From NCBI GenBank assembly GCA_963814435.1, contig CAWFCV010000035.1, positions 1 to 64,000 on the forward strand: a stretch of DNA of 64,000 bases, read 5' to 3'. Under the pieces are notes generated by a model that searched no databases, was not told where the DNA came from, and saw only the letters and a list, made by a program, of their open reading frames with translations. This document shows, in pieces, positions 40,951 through 49,527 of this stretch. Position numbers and translations under genes: made by a program. Each line of letters opens with the position of its first letter. Position 1 is the first letter of the stretch. Source of the DNA: JAEUPI01 sp963814435 (lineage in GTDB: Bacteria > Pseudomonadota > Gammaproteobacteria > Burkholderiales > Burkholderiaceae_C).

Positions 40951-41568
40951 TCACCGCCGCGGCAGGTACAGCGCGTCGCTGTAGGTGGCCAGCCACTGAG
41001 GCCGGTAGGCCACGAAGATCGCCACCAGCATGCCGGTGACGATGGCTTCGCCCCAGGCCGCGAGCCAGCGGCCCAGCAGCAGATCGCTCGTGCTCAGGCC
41101 GGCCGGCGCGCCGGTGTGGGCCAGGTCCAGCGCGCCGGCGGCGGTGCTGGCCAGCAGCGTGGCGAAGAAGCCGCGCGCGAAGATGTACACGAACAGATGG
41201 TGCGGCAGCCCGCGTCGCGCCGCGGCGCCGAGCGCCATCGCGAGCGTGGCGGGCACGAGGCCCAGCCAGACGAGGCGGTGCAGCGCCTGCAGCGCATCGA
41301 GCGGGCCGAGCACGACGGTGACCACCGCCGCGCCGACCAGGGCCAGCACCGCCAGCGGCCAGCCTGCCATCAGCAGCAGCAGGCAGGCGCCCGACAGCGG
41401 CTGCACCACGGCGGATTGCGCGAGCCGGTCAGCGCTCCACATCATGGGCAGCAGCACCCACCACGCCACCCAGGCCCATGGCGGGCCCTGCGGCGGCAGC
41501 GCACGCCAAGGCCGCAGCGCCAGCGCGGCAGCCATGGCCAGTCCGGCGAGGATGGCATCGAGCCCCAT
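40951..41568 (-). CDS. CbiM-like energy-coupling-factor permease (COG3235 type)
   Basis: 205-residue polytopic membrane protein with about six hydrophobic helices (AILAGLAMAAALALRPWRAL, LLLLMAGWPLAVLALVGAAV, LVWLGLVPATLAMALGAAAR). The family blocks are LPHHLFVYIFARGFFATLLA, WGEAIVTGMLVAIFVAYRPQ and a tail DALYLPRR. It resembles the S/T-component membrane proteins of cobalt/nickel-type ECF systems, but no ATPase or CbiN/CbiQ-like gene is adjacent. It is divergent from the isomerase gene (100 bp) and convergent with the GHKL fragment. Transport function is inferred. Confidence 0.72.
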   Translation of the reverse strand: MGLDAILAGLAMAAALALRPWRALPPQGPPWAWVAWWVLLPMMWSADRLAQSAVVQPLSGACLLLLMAGWPLAVLALVGAAVVTVVLGPLDALQALHRLVWLGLVPATLAMALGAAARRGLPHHLFVYIFARGFFATLLASTAAGALDLAHTGAPAGLSTSDLLLGRWLAAWGEAIVTGMLVAIFVAYRPQWLATYSDALYLPRR

Positions 41569-41668
41569 CACGGCATTGTGGCGGCGCGGCGGCGCAGTCG
41601 TGACACGCCGCAGTCCAGGTGTGCCGGCCCCGATGGACTTCGCTGCGCGGCCGGCGTAGCGTGCGCGC

Positions 41669-42274
41669 ATGAAGCCGCCGATCTCGTTCTACTTCGATTT
41701 CTCGTCGCCGTATTCCTACATCGCCTCGGAGTGGATCGAGGCGCTGGCCGCGCGCCAGGGCCGCACCGTGCAGTGGCACGCGATCCTGCTGGGCGTGACC
41801 TTCCAGGCCGCCGAGTTGAAGAGCCCCGTGTCGTACCCGATCAAGCGCGAATACAGCTTGCGCGACTTCGCGCGCTCTGCACGCTTCGAGGGTGTGCCGT
41901 ACCAGCAGCCCGAGCCGTTTCCGATCGCGAGCCAGAATGCCGCGCGGGTGTTCTGGTGGCTGGCCGACACGCGCGGCATGGGCGCCGCCGCGGCCTGGGC
42001 GCGCGCGGGCCTGCGTGCCTTCTTCACCCGCGGCGTGCCGCTGAATGAGCCCGCCGCGCTGAAGCGCCTGGCGGCCGAGTCCGGCCTCGACGGCGACGAG
42101 GCCGAACGGGTGTGGAACGACCCACAGTGGAAGGACCGTCTGAAACGCGCCAACGAATCCGCGGTGGCCGCCGGCGTGTTCGGCGCGCCGTTCTTCATCG
42201 TTGATGGTGAGCCCTTCTGGGGCAACGACCGCAAGCCGCAGATCGAGCGCTGGCTGGCGCAGGGACCGTTCTAA
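41669..42274 (+). CDS. 2-hydroxychromene-2-carboxylate isomerase/DsbA-family protein
   Basis: 201-residue thioredoxin-fold protein like kappa-class glutathione transferases. The N-terminal active-site block is ISFYFDFSSPYSYIASEWIE, where a Ser takes the place of the CxxC thiols. The helical insert has LRDFARSARFEGVPYQQPEP, and the C-terminal block AAGVFGAPFFIVDGEPFWGN contains the cis-Pro loop. HCCA isomerases act in naphthalene degradation, but many relatives have other glutathione-dependent roles and no degradation operon is near. It lies 37 bp before crcB. Confidence 0.87.
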   Translation: MKPPISFYFDFSSPYSYIASEWIEALAARQGRTVQWHAILLGVTFQAAELKSPVSYPIKREYSLRDFARSARFEGVPYQQPEPFPIASQNAARVFWWLADTRGMGAAAAWARAGLRAFFTRGVPLNEPAALKRLAAESGLDGDEAERVWNDPQWKDRLKRANESAVAAGVFGAPFFIVDGEPFWGNDRKPQIERWLAQGPF

Positions 42275-42311
42275 TAGGTCAGCGGCCGACCTTCGAAGAA
42301 CAAGGAGCGAC

Positions 42312-42701
42312 ATGAGTGGCATTTCGATGATGGCCGTGTTCGGCGGTGCCGGCTGCGGCGCCCTGTTGCGCTGGTGGCTGGGTGGCCTGCTGAATCCGGT
42401 CTTTCCGACGATCCCGCTGGGCACGGTGGCCGCCAACCTGATCGGCGGCTTGCTGGTTGGCGTGGCGAGCGCCTTCTTCACGCACAACACGGCGCTGCCG
42501 CCGGAGTGGCGCCTGCTGATCATCACCGGCTTCCTGGGCGGGCTGACGACCTTCTCGACCTTCTCGGCCGAAGTCGTGACGTTGGTCGGGCGCCACGAGT
42601 ACGGGTGGGCCTTGGCGGCCTCGAGCGTGCACCTGGTCGGCTCGCTCATGCTGACTGCCGTGGGCATCGTGCTCGCCAACGCGCTCTTCGTCAGGGCCTA
42701 G
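42312..42701 (+). CDS. crcB: CrcB/Fluc fluoride channel
   Basis: 129-residue, four-helix dual-topology fluoride exporter. MMAVFGGAGCGALLRWWLGG (TM1), LGTVAANLIGGLLVGVASAF with the conserved Asn, and TGFLGGLTTFSTFSAEVVTL with the Phe-box and TTFSTF pore motif are present. RBS AAGGAG precedes ATG 42312. Only 37 bp separate it from the isomerase gene, too short for a fluoride riboswitch. The DUF190 gene 38 bp downstream is a frequent partner. Confidence 0.94.
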   Translation: MSGISMMAVFGGAGCGALLRWWLGGLLNPVFPTIPLGTVAANLIGGLLVGVASAFFTHNTALPPEWRLLIITGFLGGLTTFSTFSAEVVTLVGRHEYGWALAASSVHLVGSLMLTAVGIVLANALFVRA

Positions 42702-42739
42702 GCAGCCGCTTCACATCCCATCGAAAGCGAGGAGACCCC

Positions 42740-43063
42740 ATGCAAGGCGTCTACCTGAAGTTCTATGTGCAGGAGAGCCGCCGCCATCACGGCATCCTGG
42801 CCTACGAGTGGTTGCTCGAGGCGGCCAAGAAGTTGGGCGTCGACGGCGGTTCGGCCTTCCGCGCGATCGCCGGCTTCGGACGCCACGGCAAGCTGCACGA
42901 AGAGCACTTCTTCGAACTGGCCGGCGACGTCTCGGTGGAGGTCGGCTTCGCCCTCACCGAAGAGCAAGCCCAGCAACTGCTGGCGAACCTGGCCGGCGAG
43001 AAGCTGCGCATGTTCTACATCAAGCTGCCGCTGGAGATGGGGATCGTCGGCGACGAACCCTGA
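42740..43063 (+). CDS. DUF190 protein, CrcB partner
   Basis: 107-residue soluble protein of the PII-like DUF190 family. It has HGILAYEWLLEAAKKLGVDG, GSAFRAIAGFGRHGKLHEEH and a C-terminal strand-helix (EKLRMFYIKLPLEMGIVGDE). A ferredoxin-like PII-type fold suggests a trimeric regulator binding a nucleotide or ion. Genomic pairing with crcB is widespread, so it likely modulates the fluoride channel, but no mechanism is known to me. Start ATG 42740 follows GAGGAG. Confidence 0.88.
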   Translation: MQGVYLKFYVQESRRHHGILAYEWLLEAAKKLGVDGGSAFRAIAGFGRHGKLHEEHFFELAGDVSVEVGFALTEEQAQQLLANLAGEKLRMFYIKLPLEMGIVGDEP

Positions 43064-43219
43064 CCGCGCCCTGGGCGCCCGCCGACGGCGAACTCGGCGG
43101 TGACCTGCCTGGTCGAAGCCGGCCTCTTTGTGCCGGCGTTCAGCCGTTGAGCCTGCCGGGCCGGGCCAACGGCGCGACCGCCGCAGCCCGCCCGCGCACG
43201 CAGACCCAAGCCGACACCG

Positions 43220-43729
43220 TCACCCGATCCGGAAATCCGCGCCCGCCGCCTCCTGCGCCTGCCGCCACCGCAGATGCTCGCGCACCGCATCGCTCGCGCG
43301 CCAGGCCTGCGCATACCGCTGCAGCAGCTTGTGCACCCGCGGGGCCTCGTAGCCCAGCTGCACGAAGGCCATGCCGCGGTCGAACACCTCGGCGTAGTCC
43401 GCGATCAGGCCCTCGCGCAGCTGCAGCCGGGCCATGCCCTCGAACACCACCACGCCGCCCATGCTCTGCGGCTGCTTCGAGCGGTAGCTGAAGCAGTAGC
43501 GCGCATAGCCCAGCTGCTCGGTGGCCAGCGGTTCGAAGAACTGCCAGCGAAACCGCTCGCCGCCGACGTGGAAGCGGGCCAGCATTGCGGTGATCGCCTC
43601 GCGCCCGCGGTGCAGGCCGAAGAAGCCGTCGTCGTAGCAGCCGTCGGCGCTGAAGAGCGCGGCAAAGCCGGCGCCGTCGCCCGCCGCGGCGGCGGCCGCA
43701 AAACGCTCCAGCAAGTGGTCGAACCCCAT
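43220..43729 (-). CDS. SnoaL-like nuclear transport factor 2-fold protein
   Basis: 169 residues in a small alpha+beta cone fold of the SnoaL/NTF2 type. The blocks are LERFAAAAAAGDGAGFAALF, LHRGREAITAMLARFHVGGE, RYCFSYRSKQPQSMGGVVVF and EGLIADYAEVFDRGMAFVQL. Such proteins are ketosteroid-isomerase-like enzymes or ligand binders. It is divergent from the amidase gene (144 bp apart). No specific substrate is suggested by the neighbours. The 156 bp on its 3' side carry no gene. Confidence 0.8.
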   Translation of the reverse strand: MGFDHLLERFAAAAAAGDGAGFAALFSADGCYDDGFFGLHRGREAITAMLARFHVGGERFRWQFFEPLATEQLGYARYCFSYRSKQPQSMGGVVVFEGMARLQLREGLIADYAEVFDRGMAFVQLGYEAPRVHKLLQRYAQAWRASDAVREHLRWRQAQEAAGADFRIG

Positions 43730-43873
43730 GGCAGCACCTCGTCGATGGTCGTGCGCCGCACGATACCGCGCCGCGGGGCTGCCGCCACGCTCGCGTCGTC
43801 GGTTGCGGCGGCAGACCAGACCGGCCGTTTCGCGCCGCATGGCGCTAGACTCGTTCGGTCGAGGAGAACCCAT

Positions 43874-45343
43874 ATGCGCACACCCTGGATCACCGTCGCG
43901 GCCATCGTGGCCGCCGCAGCCGCCCACGCGCAGCCCACGGCGGGCGAGCTCGCGCGCGACGTCTGTGCCGGCAAGGCCAGCAGCGAAACGCTGGTTGCCG
44001 CGGCGATCGCGCGGGCGAAAGAACGTGCCGAGCTGAACGCCTTCATCACGCTCGATGAGAAGGGCGCGATGGCCGCCGCCAAACGCGCCGACGCGGCCAG
44101 GGGCCAGGGCTGCAAGCCGCTGCACGGCGTGCCGATCGTCGTGAAGGACAACATCCAGGTCGCCGGCCTGCCCACCACCGGCGGCACGCCGGCCCTGAAA
44201 GGCTTCGTGCCCAAGGCCGACGCGCCGGTGGCCAGGAAGCTGCGCGACGCGGGGGCGATCGTGATCGGCAAGACCCACATGCACGAGCTGGCCTTCGGCA
44301 TCTCGGGCTACAACCCGGCCTTCAAGACCGGCAGCGAGGTCGGCGTGCGCAACGCCTACGACGCCACGCGCAGCGCCGGCGGCTCGTCGTCGGGCACCGG
44401 CGCGGCGCTGGGCGCGCGCGTCGTGACGGCGGGCCTGGGCACCGACACCGGCGGCTCGGTGCGCGTGCCGTGCGCGTTCAACGGCTGCGCGTCGTTGCGG
44501 CCCACCGTCGGACGCTACCCGCAGCAGGGCATCGTGCCGATCTCGCACACGCGCGACACCGCGGGTCCGATGGCGCTCGCGATGGCCGACGTGGAGCTGC
44601 TCGACCGCGTGATCAGCGGCGCGCCGCCGATCCAGCCGGCGCCGCTGAAGGGTGTGCGGCTGGGCAAGGTCAAGGCCTTGCTGGCCAACATGGACGCCGA
44701 CACGCAGGCCGCGTTCGACGCCGCGCTCGCCAAGCTCACGGCCGCCGGCGTCACGGTGGTCGACGTCGAGATGCCGCAGCTGATGGAGCTGAACGGCGCG
44801 GTGTCGTTTCCGGTGGCGATGTACGAGGCCTACGACGACATGGTGAAGTACCTGCGCGGCACCGGCACCAGGATCACCATCGCCCAGCTGGCCGAGCAGG
44901 CCGCGAGCCCCGACGTGAAGGGCACCTACCAGGGCCTGGTGATCCCGCGCAAGCTGCCCGGGCCCAACAACACCGTGGTCGACGCCAAGCCGGCCTACCA
45001 GGCGGCGATGAAGACCTCGCGCCCTGCGCTGAAGAAGCTCTACGCCGCCACGTTCCGGCAGCACAAGCTCGACGCGCTGGTGTTCCCCACCGTGCCGAAG
45101 GTGGCGATGGCGGCCAACCCCGAGTCGAGCAGCGTGCCGACCTTCATGGGCGTGATCCAGAACACCGACCCGGGCAGCAACGCCGGAGTGCCTGGGCTGC
45201 AGATCCCGATTGCACTCGGCGCGACGAGCAAACTGCCGATCGGCATGGAACTCGACGGTCCGACCGGCAACGACCGCCGGCTGGTGGCCATCGGCCTGGC
45301 CTTCGAGCCGGTGCTCGGTCGCCTGCCGGCGCCGTCGAAGTAG
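43874..45343 (+). CDS. Exported amidase (amidase-signature family)
   Basis: 489-residue amidase with an N-terminal signal peptide (TVAAIVAAAAAHAQ, cleavage about residue 20), so probably periplasmic. The Ser-cisSer-Lys triad is visible: Lys91 in VVKDNIQ, the cis-Ser in SAGGSSSGTGAAL (about 171-173) and nucleophile Ser195 in GTDTGGSVRVPC. The rest matches indoleacetamide hydrolase/amidase-type enzymes (SLRPTVGRYPQQGIVPISHT, TRDTAGPMALAMADVELLDR). RBS GAGGAG precedes ATG 43874. An exported amidase could release ammonia from amides before uptake; the substrate is not deducible. Confidence 0.9.
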   Translation: MRTPWITVAAIVAAAAAHAQPTAGELARDVCAGKASSETLVAAAIARAKERAELNAFITLDEKGAMAAAKRADAARGQGCKPLHGVPIVVKDNIQVAGLPTTGGTPALKGFVPKADAPVARKLRDAGAIVIGKTHMHELAFGISGYNPAFKTGSEVGVRNAYDATRSAGGSSSGTGAALGARVVTAGLGTDTGGSVRVPCAFNGCASLRPTVGRYPQQGIVPISHTRDTAGPMALAMADVELLDRVISGAPPIQPAPLKGVRLGKVKALLANMDADTQAAFDAALAKLTAAGVTVVDVEMPQLMELNGAVSFPVAMYEAYDDMVKYLRGTGTRITIAQLAEQAASPDVKGTYQGLVIPRKLPGPNNTVVDAKPAYQAAMKTSRPALKKLYAATFRQHKLDALVFPTVPKVAMAANPESSSVPTFMGVIQNTDPGSNAGVPGLQIPIALGATSKLPIGMELDGPTGNDRRLVAIGLAFEPVLGRLPAPSK

Positions 45344-45426
45344 CGGCGATCATGATGGGCGGCGCCCCTCCCGGGCGTTGATCGCAGGCCGGGTGGCCGC
45401 ATGGCGCCGCGCGGCAGGAGACAGGC

Positions 45427-45834
45427 ATGAAGAAGACAGTGAAATCGATGGTCGACGAGGCCATGGCGGCGATCACCACGCACAGCGTGGACCAGGCCAT
45501 GTCGCTGCATGGCCGCGACGACGTGCAGTTCATCGACATCCGCGATGTGCGCGAGCTCGATCACGAGGGCGTGATCCCCGGCGCGTTCCACGCGCCGCGC
45601 GGCATGCTCGAGTTCTGGGTCGACCCCGAGTCGCCGTACCACAAGCCGCTGTTCGCGCGCCCCGACACGCAGTACGTGCTGTTCTGCGCCCTGGGCTGGC
45701 GCTCGGCGCTGGCGACCCAGACGCTGCAGCAGATGGGTCTGGAGAACGTGGCGCACATCGACGGCGGTTTCGAGGCGTGGAAGAAGGCGGGCGGTCCGGT
45801 GGCCGAGAAGACGAAGAAGCCCAGACCCGCCTGA
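45427..45834 (+). CDS. Rhodanese-domain protein
   Basis: 135-residue single rhodanese domain. VQFIDIRDVRELDHEGVIPG is the first conserved block, and the active-site loop is LFCALGWRSALAT with Cys at the nucleophile position and a Gly-Trp-Arg loop. It ends with HIDGGFEAWKKAGGPV. Members transfer sulfur or act as thiol carriers. The next gene (DinB-like) begins 2 bp after its stop, so they form one operon. Confidence 0.9.
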   Translation: MKKTVKSMVDEAMAAITTHSVDQAMSLHGRDDVQFIDIRDVRELDHEGVIPGAFHAPRGMLEFWVDPESPYHKPLFARPDTQYVLFCALGWRSALATQTLQQMGLENVAHIDGGFEAWKKAGGPVAEKTKKPRPA

Positions 45835-45835
45835 C

Positions 45836-46411
45836 ATGCAGCTGTTGGAGTACCTGCGCATCCAGGCGCGCGCGAACCGCCTGTCGAACCGGCGCCTGCA
45901 CGCCGCGATGGCGCCGCTGTCGCGCAACGACTTCCACGCGCCGCGCACGAGTTTCTTTGCGAGCCTGGCGCAGACGCTGAACCACATCCTCGCGGTCGAC
46001 GGCTACTACATCGGCGCGCTGCACCGTGACACCGGGCTCGTCGCCGCCTACCGTGCGTTCGTGCCGGCCGACGACGTGGCGGCGCTCGCCGCTCGCCAGG
46101 CGGTGAGCGACGAGCGGCTGATCGCCTGGTGCGACGCGGCCGATGCCGCCGCGCTGGACGCGCTGGTCGAGATGGACCGTGGCCAGCACGTGCAACGCGA
46201 CCGCGCCGGCCATGTGCTGGCGCACCTGTTCAACCACCAGACGCATCACCGTGGCCAGGCGCATGCCATGCTCGCCGGCACCGCAATTGCGCCACCGCAA
46301 CTGGACGAATTCATGATGCCCAGCGAGGCTCACCTGCGCGCGGCCGACATGGCCGCCCTCGGCTGGAGCGAAGCGGCCGCCTACCGGTGCGAGCCGGTGC
46401 ATCCGGGCTGA
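45836..46411 (+). CDS. DinB-family metalloprotein
   Basis: 191-residue four-helix bundle of the DinB/YfiT-like family, a putative metal-dependent thiol or mycothiol-type enzyme fold. The three-His pattern is in LNHILAVDGYY and HLFNHQTHHRGQAHAM. MQLLEYLRIQARANRLSNRR is the helix-1 block. Start ATG is 2 bp after the rhodanese stop. The linked rhodanese suggests thiol or sulfur chemistry, but this is inference. A second DinB gene lies at 63016-63537. Confidence 0.87.
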   Translation: MQLLEYLRIQARANRLSNRRLHAAMAPLSRNDFHAPRTSFFASLAQTLNHILAVDGYYIGALHRDTGLVAAYRAFVPADDVAALAARQAVSDERLIAWCDAADAAALDALVEMDRGQHVQRDRAGHVLAHLFNHQTHHRGQAHAMLAGTAIAPPQLDEFMMPSEAHLRAADMAALGWSEAAAYRCEPVHPG

Positions 46412-46432
46412 CGCGGCGGCCTCCGGCAGCGG

Positions 46433-47389
46433 TCAGTCGAGACCGAGCTTGATGCGCCGCGCCACCTCACCCCATTTCTGCGAGTCGGCCGCCAGCACCC
46501 GCGCCGCCTCGGCCGGCGTGCTGCCGACCGCCGTCTGATCGCCGGCCTTCAGCTTGTCGGTCACGTCGGGCGACTTCAGCGCGTCGACGAAGGCCTGGCG
46601 AAAGCGCGTGACGATGGCCTCCGGGGTGCCTCGGGGCGCGAACATCACCAGCGTGAAATCGGCGCGGTAGCCCGGCACGCCGGCCTCGGCCATGGTCGGC
46701 ACGTCGGGCAACGCGGGCGAACGCGTGGCGCCCGAGACGGCCAGCGCCACCAGCTTGCCGGCGCGCACATGCGGCAGCACGGTGGGCCCGGCCAGCAAGC
46801 CGCACGGTACGCTGCCGCCGAGCACGTCCTGCGTCGCGGGCGCCGGCCCCTTGTACGGGACATGGGCCATCTCGAAGCCCGCCATGTGCAACAGCAACTC
46901 CATCGACAGATGCCCCGGCACACCGTTGCCGCCGGAGGCGTAGCTCATCGGCGTCGACCTGGCCTTGGCGATCAGTTCACCCAGCGTCTTCACGCCCACC
47001 GCCGGGTTGCACACCAGCGTCTGGTTGAACGACGTGCCGATGCTGACCGGCTGCAGATCGTCGACCTTGAAGCCGAGCGACTTGTAGACATGGGGGTTCA
47101 CGGTCACCAGCGTGTCGGTGCCCCACAGCCAGGTGGTGCCGTCGGGTGCGGCGCGCGCGACATCGGCGGTGCCGAGGTTGCCGCCGGCGCCAGGCTTGTT
47201 GTCGATGATGATGTTCTGCTTCAGCGCGACCTGCATCTTCTCGGCCGCCAGCCGCATCACGATGTCGCTGGGTCCGCCCGGCGGGAACGGCAGCACCACC
47301 CGGATCGGCTTGTCGGGCCAGCTGCCCTGGGCCCAGCCGCAGGTGGCGGCCAGCAGCAGGGCGAGGGTGAGCCACAACTTGTGATGCAT
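46433..47389 (-). CDS. Tripartite tricarboxylate transporter-type (Bug) solute-binding protein
   Basis: 318-residue periplasmic receptor with signal peptide LWLTLALLLAATCGWAQ. The Bug fold signatures are SWPDKPIRVVLPFPPGGPSD, IIIDNKPGAGGNLGTADVAR and MSYASGGNGVPGHLSMELLL. HVPYKGPAPATQDVLGGSV and VSGATRSPALPDVPTMAEAG follow. Burkholderiales carry many such receptors without dedicated TctA/TctB permeases; none is adjacent here either. It is next to the amidase gene at 47417 in the same direction, which suggests the two handle related amide or carboxylate compounds. Confidence 0.93.
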   Translation of the reverse strand: MHHKLWLTLALLLAATCGWAQGSWPDKPIRVVLPFPPGGPSDIVMRLAAEKMQVALKQNIIIDNKPGAGGNLGTADVARAAPDGTTWLWGTDTLVTVNPHVYKSLGFKVDDLQPVSIGTSFNQTLVCNPAVGVKTLGELIAKARSTPMSYASGGNGVPGHLSMELLLHMAGFEMAHVPYKGPAPATQDVLGGSVPCGLLAGPTVLPHVRAGKLVALAVSGATRSPALPDVPTMAEAGVPGYRADFTLVMFAPRGTPEAIVTRFRQAFVDALKSPDVTDKLKAGDQTAVGSTPAEAARVLAADSQKWGEVARRIKLGLD

Positions 47390-47416
47390 CGCGGTCTCCG
47401 GTTGGGCCAGGCCGAT

Positions 47417-48910
47417 TCAATAGCCCGGCGCCACGCGCTCGCGCCACGGCCGTGCCTGCTCCAGCTGCCCGGCCAGCCGCAGCAGCAGCGCGTCCTCGCC
47501 GATGCGGCCGACGAACTGCATGCCGATCGGCAGGCCGGCGGCGTTCCAGTGCAGCGGCACGCTCATCGCCGGCTGCCCGGTGGCGTTGAACAGCGGCGTG
47601 AACGGCATGTAGTCGAAGGTGCGCTCGGCCATCTGCTTGACCACCCCCATCGCCTGCAGCAGCCAGCCGGCGTTGAGCGCGTTGATGCGGCGCATGCTGC
47701 GCAGTTCGCGCGGTGTGGCCTGCAGCTCGCCGATGCGCGCCGGCGGCGCGGCCAGCGTGGGCGTCAGCAGCACGTCGTGGCGGGCGAAGAAAGGCGCCAT
47801 CCTGCGCGCCGCGAGCTGCAGCGTGCGCGACGCGTTGGCGTAGTCGACCGAACGCATCGAGCGGCCCAGCAGCCCCAGGCAGTAGGTGGCCGGCTCGAAA
47901 TCGGCGGCCCTCGGCGGCCGGCGCAACAGCGCCGCCAGCGCCTCGATCTCCGAGCGCACTTCGCCGGCGAGCACGGTCACGAAGGCCAGCGCGCAGCCGG
48001 GGCCGTCCAGCGGCGGCGCCGCCTCCTCGACCTGGTGGCCGAGCGACTCGAGCAGCCTGGCGGTGGCGTGCAGACCGTCGACACAGTCGGCATGCACACG
48101 CTGGCCGAACAGCGGCTGCGAGGTGAAGGCAATGCGCAGGCGACCCGGGTCGGTGCGCACCTCCTCGACATACGGCCGCGGGCGCGGTGGCGCCGCGTAC
48201 GGTGCGCCGGCGTCGGCGCCAGCGGTCGCATCGAGCAGCGCGGCGCTGTCGCGCACGGTGCGGCTGATCGCGTGCTCGATCGCGAAGCCGTGCCACAGCT
48301 CGCCGAACATCGGCCCGGTCGGCGTCGTGCCGCGGCTGGGCTTCAGGCCGAACAGGCCGCAACACGAGGCCGGCATGCGGATCGAGCCGCCGCCGTCGCC
48401 GCCGCTGGCGATCGGCACCAGGCGCGCGGCCACCGCGGCCGCCGAGCCGCCGCTCGAGCCGCCGGGTGTGTGCGCGGTCGACCAGGGGTTGCGCGCCGGG
48501 CCGAACAGCTCGGGCTCGGTGTACGGCGTGAGGCCGAACTCCGGCGTGTTGGTGCGCCCGGCCATCACCAGGCCGGCGGCGCGGTAGCGGCGCACCATCT
48601 CGCTGTCGTGCGGCATGGTGATTGCCGCCAGTGCGCGGTTGCCGCCGCTGGTGGGCTCGCCGGCGATGGTCGCCAGCAGGTCCTTCACGAGAAACGGCAC
48701 GCCGGCCAGCGGCGCGGCCGGGTCCACCGCCGCCGCCTCGGCGCGCGCGGCGGCGTAGCGTGTGCGCACCACGGCGTTGAGCGCCGGGTTGTGCGCGTCG
48801 ATGCGGGCGATCGCCGCGTCGAGCAGTTCGACCGCGCTGACCTCGCGGCGCCGCACCAGCTCGGCCAGGGCCACGGCGTCGTGACGGACGTATTCGTCGG
48901 CTCGGATCAC
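47417..48910 (-). CDS. Amidase (cytoplasmic, amidase-signature family)
   Basis: 497-residue amidase without signal peptide. Lys76 lies in FLVKDLLATIAGEPT, cis-Ser in TPGGSSGGSAAAV (about 152-153), nucleophile Ser176 in GGDGGGSIRMPA. Conserved remainder: FGLKPSRGTTPTGPMFGELW and FNATGQPAMSVPLHWNAAGL. The start is GTG at 48910, which overlaps the methyltransferase stop (GTGA), with GGGAG as RBS. It differs from the exported amidase at 43874 by about half of its residues. It is translationally coupled to the methyltransferase and adjacent to a Bug receptor. Confidence 0.9.
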   Translation of the reverse strand: MIRADEYVRHDAVALAELVRRREVSAVELLDAAIARIDAHNPALNAVVRTRYAAARAEAAAVDPAAPLAGVPFLVKDLLATIAGEPTSGGNRALAAITMPHDSEMVRRYRAAGLVMAGRTNTPEFGLTPYTEPELFGPARNPWSTAHTPGGSSGGSAAAVAARLVPIASGGDGGGSIRMPASCCGLFGLKPSRGTTPTGPMFGELWHGFAIEHAISRTVRDSAALLDATAGADAGAPYAAPPRPRPYVEEVRTDPGRLRIAFTSQPLFGQRVHADCVDGLHATARLLESLGHQVEEAAPPLDGPGCALAFVTVLAGEVRSEIEALAALLRRPPRAADFEPATYCLGLLGRSMRSVDYANASRTLQLAARRMAPFFARHDVLLTPTLAAPPARIGELQATPRELRSMRRINALNAGWLLQAMGVVKQMAERTFDYMPFTPLFNATGQPAMSVPLHWNAAGLPIGMQFVGRIGEDALLLRLAGQLEQARPWRERVAPGY

Positions 48911-49527
48911 GCAGGCTCCCTCTCGAAGACCAGCAGCAGGTTGTTGGCCGGCATCGAGACCCGTTCGCGCAAGCGCAGGCCGGCGCTGTGCGCGGTACGC
49001 ACCACGTCGCTCAGGCGCCGCAGTCCCCATGCCGGATCGCGCGCACGCAGGTCGGCATCGAAGGCCAGGTTGCTCGCGGCGGTGGGCGCGCCGTCGACGA
49101 CATACGGACCGTAGAGCACCAACAGGCCCTGCGGCGCGAGGTGCCGCACGGCGCCCCGCATCAGCGCCGCGCAGACGGCCCACGGTGCGATGTGCAGCAG
49201 ATTGGCGCAGAAGATCGCGTCCACCGGGGTGGGCACGCCGGCCCACGGCGTCGTGCCCACATCGAGCGCCAGCGGTGGCATCACGTTGGCGAGTTCGCGG
49301 CACCAAGCGTCGATCGAAGCCAGCGCCTTCGGCTCGGCATCGGTGGGCTGCCAGCGCCACTGCGGCAGCGCGCGGGCGAAGTGTGCGGCATGCTGGCCGG
49401 TGCCGCTGGCGATTTCGAGCATCACGCCGCGGGCGGGCAACAGGCGGTGCAACTCGGCCAGGATCGGCCCCTGGTTGCGCTCGGCGGCGGCGCTGTGCTG
49501 GCGCGGGGCGTCGTTCACCGCAAGCAC
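48907..49527 (-). CDS. DUF938 SAM-dependent methyltransferase
   Basis: 206-residue class I methyltransferase-like protein of the DUF938 family. Motif I is VMLEIASGTGQHAAHFARAL, with acidic residue at the end of strand 2 in QPTDAEPKAL and post-motifs VDAIFCANLLHIAPWAVCAA and HLAPQGLLVLYGPYVVDGAP. It starts MLAVNDAPRQHSAAAERNQG, a typical N-terminal cap. Methyl acceptor unknown. Its stop overlaps the start of the amidase, and the RIO kinase lies immediately upstream. Confidence 0.87.
   Translation of the reverse strand: MLAVNDAPRQHSAAAERNQGPILAELHRLLPARGVMLEIASGTGQHAAHFARALPQWRWQPTDAEPKALASIDAWCRELANVMPPLALDVGTTPWAGVPTPVDAIFCANLLHIAPWAVCAALMRGAVRHLAPQGLLVLYGPYVVDGAPTAASNLAFDADLRARDPAWGLRRLSDVVRTAHSAGLRLRERVSMPANNLLLVFEREPA

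Noticed and set aside
42275..42311. Possible fluoride riboswitch before crcB
   Set aside because: Only 37 bases are available and no aptamer-like pseudoknot sequence is present.
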